From contig JABGQJ010000006.1 of NCBI GenBank assembly GCA_018648945.1, forward strand, positions 1-36,511: 36,511 nucleotides of DNA, written 5' to 3'. Source of the stretch: Victivallales bacterium. Lineage in GTDB: Bacteria > Verrucomicrobiota > Lentisphaeria > Oligosphaerales > Lenti-02. The notes under the pieces are model-generated. The model searched no databases. It was not told the origin of the DNA and was given only the letters and a program-made list of their open reading frames with translations. The stretch's first letter is position 1; the number at the start of each line of letters is the position of its first letter. Shown piece after piece: positions 1-7,337 of the stretch. Made by a program: the position numbers and the translations under genes.

Positions 1-2732
1 CAGGGCGGCTCCTCCTGCCACTTCCCCTTGTGTCCCCAGGTTCCCTCGTCGCCGTCGCGCGTCATCACAAGCGATGGGTTGAGGGACTTGACGTAGCGGC
101 CGTAGAACGCCCCGAGCCGGTCGTTGCGGATGTTGTACGCCTCGCTCTCGGGACGGTCCCAGGCTTGGGTGAAGATCTCGTTGTCCGTGGCGGCAATGAC
201 GACGCTCGGGTGGTTCCGCAGCATTCGTGACCAGCGCGCGTAGTTCCGCAGGTTGTACTCGTGGAGCGGGTGCTTCAGCCATGCGTCGTGGGACAGATAC
301 GTGCGGGTGCCGGTGTCCTGGTTCTTCTTTGGTTTCCTCTCATGCAGGATCGGGTACATCTGGGCGTAGGCCAACATGCCCAGGCGGTCGCAGGCACGGA
401 GGAACGCGGGGGACCAGTAGTCGGAATCGTGGATCCGAATGGTGTTGATCCCATCGGCCCGCAGCAGGGGGAGGATGACATCCAGCCTCTTGGGGGTCAG
501 GCCCGCCAGCCCGACATCGCCCTGCAGGATGATGCGTTTGCCATTCAGGTAGAAGTCCGTGCCAGCGACCCAGAACTCGCGGAACCCAAAGGGCACGATG
601 TGCCGGTCGACCAGTTCACCGTCCACCTGGACGTCGCTCACCAGCTCATACAACACAGGCGCGCCATGGCCCCCCCCGATCCCCCATGGCGTGGCTTCCA
701 CCCACGTCCCGGCATTCCCGATGGTAGCCTTTCCCCCGACAGGAACGCGGGTGGTTTGGGGGTCGAACCTGTAGGTCACGCGACCGTCCCGCACGCAGTA
801 CTGATCCAGCCGTACCTGGGTGGGCATGCCGCCGCGATTCTCCACCTCTGTCGAGACCTCGATGCGTCCCTTTCGCCAACTGGTCCTGACGTCCGTTCCG
901 GCTACCATCACGGGTGCCGCCATGTCCAGGAATAGGTCCCCGCGCAGTCCCCAGTGGGTGGTGAACTTCCCCTGTGGCACGCCGACCGTAATGGGGGCCT
1001 CCAAGCGCAAATCCAACACGTTCTTCCCTTGCTTCATGCCCCTGAGCGGGATCGACACGATCCCGATGGTGCCGCTGTATTCGCCGCACGAGCTCCCGTT
1101 CAGATAGACGGTCAGCCTCCCCCCAACGTTCTCGCACACGAAGGTGCATGCTCCCGCTGCCTGCCTGTCACTCAGTTGCAGCTCCTTGCGGAACCAGGTC
1201 CGGCTTTTGCAGACGAGGGGATCAAACGGCAGGCTGGCCCAGCCGGGAAGGCGCTCGACTTTGCCATAGGGATTCTTGGGGTCGAGGTTCCGTAGAGGAT
1301 AGATCCGAGTGCGGAAATAGGTGCTGTGCATGGGAACCGGAAGGGTCACGGCCCGCCAATCGCAGCCGGCCGGAGGGTGGTTGGCCATCTTGCGCGCGCC
1401 CCTCGGTTCGGGCGCGGCCGTGCCGAGCCATTGGTCGCCGTTGAGACAGATTCGCTGGCGGGCCGTGCGGGCGGGCACCATGGCCTCGTTGATGGCGGGC
1501 GGGGCGGAACGAAGCCCCTTGCGTTTCTCAAGATACGCACCCTCAATCTGCGCGTAGAGGCCCTTCCGCCGGCGCTGGAGACCCGTTACGGACCGAGTCA
1601 ATGCCGCCTGTCTCCCTTGGACGTCGAGGAGCTTCTTCTCTGTCGCCGCGATGCGTTCCGCCAAGGCGGCGTTCTCGCCCCTGACCGCTGCCAGATCGAT
1701 GACATTGACCGTGTGGGAGAGGACGATGGGCGGGGCCTGAGCTTCGCCCTGCACGGTCACCGTCATCCGCAGAGGACCGGCGGGGAGATCGCAGACCGGG
1801 TTCCATTCGACCAGCTTTTGCGTGCTCTCCACCATCGAGGCTACCTCGTGTGTCGCGACCGTCTGCCCCTGGCTGGTGAACGCGAAGGTGAGCGCGTAAC
1901 GGCCCGGCTTGGAGAAGCCGACTTGCACGCGCCCGGCGCTCTGCCCGGCGAAGCAGTTCCCCTCCGCAAAGCTGAATCCCGCATGGAACCCGCGGTCCCA
2001 CGCCTCGACGCTCCGCAACCCGGGGATTTCTGCCAGCAGCTTGCGGCGCGGGTGCGCCAAGCGGATCCGGACACCTGCCGGAGGCCTGCCGGTCGCGTCG
2101 GTCAACGCCAGGCAGAAGCCGTGACCCTGAGTTCGGTCGACGACCTTGAGCAGCAGGCGATTGAGTCCGCGCGTCAGCTTGGCCTGGTAGATGGCACCAC
2201 CCGGCACGACTGCCTGTGACTTGTTCACGCCGCCAAGGAAGTCCCCGTTGAGCCAGACCTTGTGGTCGTCGTCGCTGCCGACGCGTACCTGGATCGCCCT
2301 GCTCTCCCGCGACTCAACGTAGCAGAAGGCATAGGCGACAATGTGATCCTCCAGCGGGGTGAACATCCCGTCCAGCGATAGGGTGGCGTCCGGTTTGGCC
2401 GAGTGCAGCTCCTGCCAACGAACACCGAGTACCTTCGTCTTCTTGTACCCCCACTCGTTGGTCGAGCCAATGCCAGCAATCAGGGCGGCCTTGTCAGCCT
2501 TGAACTCCACCTCGCCCACCAAGCCGGGGTAGGGTGCCGCCCGGGCTTCCCCGCCGAGCCCGACGAGGAAGTCGGTCGCGTATCCGCGAGGCGAATTGCC
2601 AACCCTGTAGCTCGGGTAGGCGCCGCCGATTAGCCAATCGCGGACGAACCCCTGGGCATCCAAGGGATGGGTTTCGCCCGCACATACCGTGGCGATGCAA
2701 TACAGGATAGCGGCAGCAAAGGCGTTCTGCAT
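1..2732 (-). CDS. Secreted glycoside hydrolase family 2 protein (3' partial)
   Basis: The frame is open from ATG 2732 to the window's left edge (910 residues, no stop), so the C-terminus is missing. GGAGAGG just upstream supports this start. Residues 1-19 look like a signal peptide ending near VCAG. Residues 20-195 look like a beta-sandwich carbohydrate-binding region, with VGSDDDHKVWLNG near its end. A short coiled coil lies near 345-385. From about 425 the GH2 layout follows: a sugar-binding domain (LNGDQWLG onward), an immunoglobulin-like sandwich, and a TIM barrel from about 720 (GINTIRIHDSDYW). The segment NHPSVVIAATDNE places the presumed acid/base glutamate at residue 852; the nucleophile lies beyond the window. 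GH2 enzymes cleave beta-galactosides, beta-mannosides or beta-glucuronides; the substrate cannot be assigned here. It is probably exported and regulated by the divergent IclR protein. Confidence 0.85.
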   Translation of the reverse strand, partial: MQNAFAAAILYCIATVCAGETHPLDAQGFVRDWLIGGAYPSYRVGNSPRGYATDFLVGLGGEARAAPYPGLVGEVEFKADKAALIAGIGSTNEWGYKKTKVLGVRWQELHSAKPDATLSLDGMFTPLEDHIVAYAFCYVESRESRAIQVRVGSDDDHKVWLNGDFLGGVNKSQAVVPGGAIYQAKLTRGLNRLLLKVVDRTQGHGFCLALTDATGRPPAGVRIRLAHPRRKLLAEIPGLRSVEAWDRGFHAGFSFAEGNCFAGQSAGRVQVGFSKPGRYALTFAFTSQGQTVATHEVASMVESTQKLVEWNPVCDLPAGPLRMTVTVQGEAQAPPIVLSHTVNVIDLAAVRGENAALAERIAATEKKLLDVQGRQAALTRSVTGLQRRRKGLYAQIEGAYLEKRKGLRSAPPAINEAMVPARTARQRICLNGDQWLGTAAPEPRGARKMANHPPAGCDWRAVTLPVPMHSTYFRTRIYPLRNLDPKNPYGKVERLPGWASLPFDPLVCKSRTWFRKELQLSDRQAAGACTFVCENVGGRLTVYLNGSSCGEYSGTIGIVSIPLRGMKQGKNVLDLRLEAPITVGVPQGKFTTHWGLRGDLFLDMAAPVMVAGTDVRTSWRKGRIEVSTEVENRGGMPTQVRLDQYCVRDGRVTYRFDPQTTRVPVGGKATIGNAGTWVEATPWGIGGGHGAPVLYELVSDVQVDGELVDRHIVPFGFREFWVAGTDFYLNGKRIILQGDVGLAGLTPKRLDVILPLLRADGINTIRIHDSDYWSPAFLRACDRLGMLAYAQMYPILHERKPKKNQDTGTRTYLSHDAWLKHPLHEYNLRNYARWSRMLRNHPSVVIAATDNEIFTQAWDRPESEAYNIRNDRLGAFYGRYVKSLNPSLVMTRDGDEGTWGHKGKWQEEPP

Positions 2733-2876
2733 GGAGCCTCTCCGGGCGATGGGAATGTGCCAGTACCATGGCATGGCGCGAGGCAGAGGCAATGCGGGGA
2801 GAGGAGTCGGAGAGAGCCAAGGGCCAGGATCTGCGCATTCCTTTGCCTCCTTCGGCCAGGAAGTGACAGATCGCGC

Positions 2877-2939
2877 TTGATCTCCCGCCAATCCCTGACA
2901 TAGTCCGCATAGCTGACATAGATAATCATCATAGCTGAC
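2877..2939. promoter_or_regulatory. Repeated CTGAC operator-like elements in the GH2/iclR spacer
   Basis: CTGACATAG occurs at 2895-2903 and 2913-2921, and CATAGCTGAC at 2908-2917 and 2930-2939, so CTGAC starts at 2895, 2913 and 2935. The spacings of 18 and 22 bp are close to two helical turns. A weak promoter toward the regulator, TTGATC (2877-2882) and CATAGT (2899-2904) with 16 bp between, overlaps them. IclR-family proteins commonly bind such spacers and repress their own gene; that this one does is inference. Confidence 0.45.
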
Positions 2940-2948
2940 GATAGGCAT

Positions 2949-3692
2949 ATGCCAGGGAACGATCTCATCCAATCCCTTGCCCGCGGGCTGGACCTTCTGC
3001 GGCTTCTGGCCGAGTCCGAGGGGGGCCTGCGAATCGCGGACCTCGTCACAGCGACTGGGCTCAAACGGCCGACGGTGCACAATCTGCTGCGGACCCTGGC
3101 CAGCCGTGACTTCGTGGTGAAGGACGGCGCAACCCATCGTGTGGGCCCGGCGGTCTACATGCTGGTGGCCGACGACGCGTCCAGCTCGTTCCTGGCCCGC
3201 GCCGAGGAGGGCACCCGACTCCTGGCCAAGCGGCTGCCCGAAGCGATCGTCAGCTTCTGCGAGCCGGTTGGTGGCGAGGTGGTAGTGCGGTTCCGCCAGT
3301 TCCCTGACCGTATGCTTCTGGAGCGGAACAGTGGGGCCGTGCTCGCCCCGCACCAGACGGCATCCGGGCTGGCCTTCCTGGCCTACGCCGACCCCGAGAC
3401 GCGGCATAGCGTGCAGTTGCGCCATCCGTTCCAGGTCGCGGGCACGGCGAATTGGGGCAGCGAGGAGGAACTGGAGACGTACCTGGCCGAGATTCGGCGG
3501 ACAGGCGTGGTCTTCCCCCCCTTCGCCCGGGCCTCCAAGTACAGGGTGGCGGGCTGTCCCTGTCTGAATGCCACGGGCAAGTTCCTTGGCGTCCTCGGCG
3601 CGGCGTGGCATACCACGCCGCAGATGACCGACGCGTATACCGACGAAATCCTCGCAGTCCTTGTCGAGGCAGCCAGGGATCTGATGGCCTGA
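2949..3692 (+). CDS. IclR-family transcriptional regulator
   Basis: The protein has 247 residues, the usual IclR length. Residues 6-65 form the winged helix-turn-helix (LARGLDLLRLLAES, then LRIADLVTATGLKRPTVHNL as recognition region). Residues 75-245 fit the GAF-like effector-binding domain, with the typical late segment KYRVAGCPCLNATGKFLGVLGAAW. IclR proteins act as cytoplasmic repressors or activators that sense small metabolites, often sugar acids or aromatic compounds. The gene is divergent from the GH2 hydrolase and lies 80-110 bp upstream of the three reductase genes, so either may be its target. The start ATG 2949 lies directly after the CTGAC repeats; no strong Shine-Dalgarno sequence is visible. 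The effector is unknown. Confidence 0.88.
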   Translation: MPGNDLIQSLARGLDLLRLLAESEGGLRIADLVTATGLKRPTVHNLLRTLASRDFVVKDGATHRVGPAVYMLVADDASSSFLARAEEGTRLLAKRLPEAIVSFCEPVGGEVVVRFRQFPDRMLLERNSGAVLAPHQTASGLAFLAYADPETRHSVQLRHPFQVAGTANWGSEEELETYLAEIRRTGVVFPPFARASKYRVAGCPCLNATGKFLGVLGAAWHTTPQMTDAYTDEILAVLVEAARDLMA

Positions 3693-3757
3693 TCCCCTCC
3701 CAGCCCAATTCGTCCATTTCTCTTTCCCCATAGCAGCATTGCGTGCAGGCATAGTCC

Positions 3758-3775
3758 AGGAGAAACAGGCAGATT
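3758..3775 (+). promoter_or_regulatory. Shine-Dalgarno AGGAGA with an apparent ATT start codon
   Basis: AGGAGA at 3758-3763 sits 9 nt before ATT at 3773. The frame is open from 3755 (TAG at 3752-3754), and no ATG, GTG or TTG occurs before GTG 3803. Starting at ATT adds ten residues (TPFAEFRKNV after the initiator) that align with the N-terminus of the third paralogue (DTLDTWAKSLQLDMVGV). GTG 3803 has no comparable ribosome binding site. Confidence 0.5.
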
Positions 3776-3802
3776 ACACCGTTCGCAGAGTTCCGCAAGA
3801 AC

Positions 3803-4657
3803 GTGGGGTACGACCTGGTCGGCGTACCCCCAATGTCTTGTTTCGACGGCTTGCCGCCGAACGAGCATCCGCTCAGCATCTTCCCCGACGGCAAGAGCGT
3901 GCTCGTGGTCGGCGCGAAGATCCGCCGGGGCCGCTTCCGGTCCATGGAGGAGGGCTCGTTGTGGAGCACGCAACCGCGTTGGCTCACCGGCTTCGAGGGG
4001 TTGGTCCGCTGCATCGAGCGCGAAGGGCACGAGTGCGTGCCCTACGCCCCGGTCGATGCGCCCAGAATGCCGCGTCGCCCGCTCCGCGACGGTCAGTGCG
4101 CCCCCAACGGGGTCCGCTTGTCCATCGACTTCGCGGCAGTCGCTGCGGGACTCGGCGAGATCGGCTACCATGGCATGTTCATGACCGAGCGCTTCGGCAT
4201 CCGTCAGTCCATCGGCCTGATCGTGACCGATATGGCGATCGAGCCTGGCAGCAGCGAGGAGAAGGCCAGCGACATCTGCGATGGCTGCATGGCCTGTGTG
4301 CAGGCCTGCCCCTTGCAGGCCATCTCGGCCGACAACGCAGGGACGCTGACCTGCAACGGCCGGAGCATGACCCTCGGCGCGGTCAATGCGGTCGCCTGCC
4401 GGGCTTGTCCCAACGGCGCAGCCGGCGACTCCAAGTACTTCGCCGGCGCCGAGGAGCTGCATTTCGACATCGAGAACAACCAGGTGAAGGGCGACGCGAG
4501 CGTCTTCGGACGGGGGGGCTTGCCCAATCGGCTGACCGCTGCCTGCGGTCGCGCCTGCATCGCCCATTTCGAGGCCACACACGACACGGGCTACAAGATC
4601 CCGTTCCGCACCCGCGAACCATGGGGTTTCCGGCCAGATGAAGCGAGGGAGTGGTAG
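3803..4657 (+). CDS. QueG/reductive dehalogenase-like Fe-S protein, paralogue 1
   Basis: First of three adjacent paralogues. From GTG 3803 it has 284 residues; ATT at 3773 is probably the true start (294 residues). The motif GLGEIGYHG (about 116-124) followed by a FGIRQSIG segment is the pattern seen in the cobalamin-binding core of reductive dehalogenases and related QueG-like proteins. CDGCMACVQACP from about residue 159 is a C-x2-C-x2-C-x3-C [4Fe-4S] site. Later cysteines occur as CRAC and CGRAC, likely ligands for a second cluster. There is no TAT signal and no membrane segment, so a cytoplasmic location is expected. It lacks the HEAT-repeat tail of true QueG (about 380 residues). It is closest to paralogue 3 (shared RACI, REPWGF/REAWGL endings). 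The substrate is unknown; a house-keeping queuosine role is unlikely for three copies. Confidence 0.75.
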   Translation: MGYDLVGVPPMSCFDGLPPNEHPLSIFPDGKSVLVVGAKIRRGRFRSMEEGSLWSTQPRWLTGFEGLVRCIEREGHECVPYAPVDAPRMPRRPLRDGQCAPNGVRLSIDFAAVAAGLGEIGYHGMFMTERFGIRQSIGLIVTDMAIEPGSSEEKASDICDGCMACVQACPLQAISADNAGTLTCNGRSMTLGAVNAVACRACPNGAAGDSKYFAGAEELHFDIENNQVKGDASVFGRGGLPNRLTAACGRACIAHFEATHDTGYKIPFRTREPWGFRPDEAREW

Positions 4658-4659
4658 TC

Positions 4660-5622
4660 ATGCTTACTGCACAAATGGTGAAAGACGCCGCAATTCGAGG
4701 CGGCGCCGACATCTGTGGCATTGCCAGCATCGAGCGCTTCAAGGACGGCCCTCCAGAGACCCACCCAAGCTCCCTCTTCCCCGAGGCGAAGTCGGTCATC
4801 GTCTACGCCAGCCGCATCCTGAAGGGGAGCTACAAGGGCATCCAGGAAGGAACCGACTGGTCGGCCTACTGGGTATACGGCTACGGCAGCGGCATCTACA
4901 GCTCCCTCGGCGGGGCCACCGGTGCCATCTCGAACCTGCTCGACGACCACGGCCACGAGGCCGTCGCGTCGCCCGGTGGTCACACCTTGCTCGATGAAGC
5001 CCCGCCCGCCCGCGAACCCCTCGGCAAGGACCGCATGCCCCCCTGCATCATGCTCCATATGCGGGTCGCCGCCGCCTTGGCAGGCCTCGGCGAAATCGGT
5101 TGGTCCAAGGTCTTCCTGACCCCCGAGTTCGGTCCCCGGCAGCGATTCGACATTCTCCTGACCGATGCCGTGCTGGAACCCGATCCCCTGCTTGAGGAGA
5201 ACGTCTGCGACCGTTGCATGGCCTGCGTGAAGTTCTGCCCCGGCAAGTGCCTTGGTGGCGAACGCGAAGCCATCGAGGTCGAGGGCCGCGAGTTCGAATG
5301 GGGCAAGGTGGACTGTGGCAAGTGCAAAGTCACCCACTGGGGGCTGAACCCCAAAGCCTCGCCCTTCGTGACCAAGGACCTGCCCGGCATGCACATGAAG
5401 GTGGAAGAGACCGACTACAGCTGGTACGAGGCGTACCGACTGGGCTTCGACCTCGCCAACCGCATCGACTACCTCGAACTCATCAGCACCGGCTCCGCCG
5501 AGCACGGCCAGGGCGGACGCCCCGGTTCCGTCTGTGGTGCCGTCGGTTGCGTGCAGGCCTGCAACACGCACCTCGAAGCCCGCAAGAAGCTCAAAGGCGG
5601 CGTGAAGGGAGACGTGGCATAA
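4660..5622 (+). CDS. QueG/reductive dehalogenase-like Fe-S protein, paralogue 2
   Basis: The protein has 320 residues from ATG 4660, chosen over in-frame GTG 4651 because GAGGGAG at 4645-4651 lies 8 nt upstream. It begins 2 nt after the previous stop, which indicates an operon. It shows GLGEIGWSKVFLTPEFGPRQ, the cobalamin-core signature, and CDRCMACVKFCP near residue 183 as a [4Fe-4S] ligand set. Further cysteines follow as CGKC and in CGAVGCVQAC near the C-terminus. It is the most divergent of the three: it carries an insertion before the core (DWSAYWVYGYGSG), has W-S where the others have Y-H after GLGEIG, and lacks their shared C-terminal ending. It may therefore have a different substrate or partner role. 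Reductase function via corrinoid and Fe-S electron transfer is inferred from the family. Confidence 0.75.
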   Translation: MLTAQMVKDAAIRGGADICGIASIERFKDGPPETHPSSLFPEAKSVIVYASRILKGSYKGIQEGTDWSAYWVYGYGSGIYSSLGGATGAISNLLDDHGHEAVASPGGHTLLDEAPPAREPLGKDRMPPCIMLHMRVAAALAGLGEIGWSKVFLTPEFGPRQRFDILLTDAVLEPDPLLEENVCDRCMACVKFCPGKCLGGEREAIEVEGREFEWGKVDCGKCKVTHWGLNPKASPFVTKDLPGMHMKVEETDYSWYEAYRLGFDLANRIDYLELISTGSAEHGQGGRPGSVCGAVGCVQACNTHLEARKKLKGGVKGDVA

Positions 5623-6449
5623 TGGACATCAGCAGAGACACCCTCGACACGTGGGCCAAGTCCCTCCAACTGGACATGGTGGGCGTAGCATCCATCGACG
5701 GCTACCGCGACGTGGCCCCGCAGTGGAATCCCCTGAGCATCCTGCCCAAGGCCAAATCCATCATCGTCTACGCCAAATCGATTCCCCGCAGCTATTTCCG
5801 GGGGGTCGAGGAAGGCCCCCTGTGGATGCGGGCAAACCGCTACCTGCCGCCAAAGCCCGCCTACTACCTCTGCCGGATCTTCGAGGACAACGGCTTCCTC
5901 GCCGTTCCGTGCAGCCCCATGGCCGCCGAACGCTGGCCCGATGGCGTGGTCTTCAAGGACGGCAAGCCCGCCCCCAATGTCACTCCCGACATCCAACTGG
6001 CCGCCCAACTCGCCGGTCTCGGCGAGATCGGGTACCACGGGCTCTTCCTGACCCCGCAGTTCGGCGTCCGCCAGTCCCTCGGCATGATCTTCAGCGAAGC
6101 CGAGATCGAGCCCGACACGCCGTTCGCCAGCGGCCAGATCTGCGCTCGTGAGGACTGCCTGGCCTGCGTGCAGGGATGTCCCGCCGATGCACTCGCCGCC
6201 ACACCGGTAAGCCGCCAAGTGGGCGAGCAGACGATCACGGTCGGCGAGATCTGTCAGGAGAAGTGCTCCTTCTGTGTGAATGGCGCCTTCCCCGACACTT
6301 CCCTGGCCACGGCACCGCCCAACCGGCTGAATGCCGCCTGCGTCCGCGCCTGCATCGCCTGCCTCGAGGATGGTGGCAAGGTGCAGACCAACTACAAGGC
6401 CAAGTTCCGCCGACGCGAAGCCTGGGGCTTGGCGACGTTCGAGGTGTAG
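5622..6449 (+). CDS. QueG/reductive dehalogenase-like Fe-S protein, paralogue 3
   Basis: The ATG at 5622 overlaps the previous TAA by one base (TAATG), so translation is probably coupled. The protein has 275 residues. N-terminal LQLDMVGVASIDGY and KAKSIIVYAKS match the opening strands of the family. GLGEIGYHGLFLTPQFG is the cobalamin-core signature. The first Fe-S motif is slightly expanded: C-x4-C-x2-C-x3-C in CAREDCLACVQGCP near residue 173. A second set follows in CQEKCSFC and CVRACIAC. It resembles paralogue 1 over its whole length, which suggests local duplication. A 10-bp inverted repeat follows the gene and may end the transcript. No signal peptide is seen. The substrate is not known. 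Confidence 0.76.
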   Translation: MDISRDTLDTWAKSLQLDMVGVASIDGYRDVAPQWNPLSILPKAKSIIVYAKSIPRSYFRGVEEGPLWMRANRYLPPKPAYYLCRIFEDNGFLAVPCSPMAAERWPDGVVFKDGKPAPNVTPDIQLAAQLAGLGEIGYHGLFLTPQFGVRQSLGMIFSEAEIEPDTPFASGQICAREDCLACVQGCPADALAATPVSRQVGEQTITVGEICQEKCSFCVNGAFPDTSLATAPPNRLNAACVRACIACLEDGGKVQTNYKAKFRRREAWGLATFEV

Positions 6450-6458
6450 GCGAATGGA

Positions 6459-6495
6459 CGACATGGACGGGTGCTGAGCTGCATCGTCCATGTCG
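6459..6495 (+). terminator. 10-bp perfect inverted repeat after the reductase operon
   Basis: CGACATGGAC (6459-6468) and GTCCATGTCG (6486-6495) are perfect complements with a 17-nt loop, 9 nt after the third paralogue's stop. There is no T-run, so this may be a terminator without a U-tract, a transcript-stabilising hairpin or a binding site. Confidence 0.4.
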
Positions 6496-6524
6496 GCCGT
6501 GTGATTCACCCCGCCGGGGAGTGC

Positions 6525-6552
6525 TTGCGATCTGTGCGGGACACGGTAGTAT
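6525..6552 (+). promoter_or_regulatory. Candidate sigma70-like promoter for the small membrane gene pair
   Basis: TTGCGA (6525-6530) and TAGTAT (6547-6552) are separated by 16 bp, each matching consensus at 4 of 6 positions. They lie about 64 bp before the first small membrane gene and after the inverted repeat that closes the preceding operon. This is a weak match in GC-rich DNA. Confidence 0.25.
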
Positions 6553-6615
6553 TCTGCTGCTGTCCTTCCGGGAATCTCGCGGGAGGGAATCCAGACAGAG
6601 AAGGGATTGGTGCCC

Positions 6616-6954
6616 ATGCATGTTCTCTCGCTTTCGCTTCGCGTCCTGTATTACCTGATCATGGGATATGGGGTTTACGTGTGCTGGTCGGCGTTTCGCA
6701 TCAGCCGCAAGTCAGCGTGGTTGCTGGTTGGCAGCTTCTGCTTCTCTGCGTTCCTCTACCTGGGAGTCAGGCAGATCGGCATTGCCGTCTACGGGGCTCC
6801 CAAGAAGAGGCAGGAGGAACACGTGACGACGGTGGACGGACGGAGAGTGCCGGTGAAGACCACCACGCTTAGCCTGCCAATATTCCCTTTCCTGCTTGTT
6901 GCTGGCCTGGCATCGCTGGCCAGGGATCAGGCAGGAGACACGGTTCAGCCCTGA
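6616..6954 (+). CDS. Small membrane protein of unknown function
   Basis: The protein has 112 residues from ATG 6616; GAAGGGA ends 9 nt upstream, which favours this over TTG 6607 or GTG 6610. Three hydrophobic stretches are visible: VLYYLIMGYGVYVCW, WLLVGSFCFSAFLYLGVRQI and LPIFPFLLVAGLASLA. Between the last two is a short polar region (KKRQEEHVTTVDGRRVPVK). I do not recognise the family. It lies 17 bp before another small membrane gene on the same strand, so the two are probably co-expressed. Coding status rests on the hydrophobic pattern, the ribosome binding site and good third-position GC. Confidence 0.65.
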   Translation: MHVLSLSLRVLYYLIMGYGVYVCWSAFRISRKSAWLLVGSFCFSAFLYLGVRQIGIAVYGAPKKRQEEHVTTVDGRRVPVKTTTLSLPIFPFLLVAGLASLARDQAGDTVQP

Positions 6955-6971
6955 ACGGGAGGAGTCATCCC

Positions 6972-7304
6972 ATGTCGCTGGAAGACCTTGCCCAACTGCC
7001 CGTGAAGCAGTTTGCCACGCTATTCGTGGTCTTGGCCGGTGTCAGCATGCTCTCGCTCTGGGTTGCCGGGGACTCGAAGAAGCCGATTCTGCTCTGGAAG
7101 AACGCGCTCATCTCCGTGGTTGCGGCATGCCTGTGCGTGATCCCCTACGCGGGGGTGTTCCTGGCATTGGGCGCCGTGGTATTCATGCTGTACTACCTGG
7201 CCGAGCAGGATGACTGGGATACATGCTTCCGCATCGCGGCGGTGGCGTCGGTCTTCGCGAGACTCGTCGCGATCGGCATCCTCTCCTACCTAGCGCGGGG
7301 GTGA
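6972..7304 (+). CDS. Small membrane protein of unknown function
   Basis: The protein has 110 residues and starts at ATG 6972 behind a strong GGGAGGAG. Hydrophobic stretches include FATLFVVLAGVSMLSLWVA, a long pair around LISVVAACLCVIPYAGVFLA and GAVVFMLYYLA, and IAAVASVFARLVAIGILSYL, so four membrane segments are likely. An acidic turn (EQDDWDTC) separates the last two. No known family is recognised. It is the second gene of a pair and converges with the fmdB-like gene, whose stop lies about 35 bp away. Confidence 0.7.
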   Translation: MSLEDLAQLPVKQFATLFVVLAGVSMLSLWVAGDSKKPILLWKNALISVVAACLCVIPYAGVFLALGAVVFMLYYLAEQDDWDTCFRIAAVASVFARLVAIGILSYLARG

Positions 7305-7337
7305 CATGCGCCCCCCTGGGGGAGACAGGGGAATGGG

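Noticed and set aside
1326..2219. 297-residue open frame on the plus strand
   Set aside because: It is antisense to the GH2 gene, which stays open without a stop over 2.7 kb.
3383..4582. 399-residue open frame on the minus strand
   Set aside because: It spans two plus-strand genes in antisense and matches no family.
3803..4657. Paralogue 1 as a true QueG (epoxyqueuosine reductase)
   Set aside because: It lacks the HEAT-repeat tail and usual length, and occurs in three adjacent copies.
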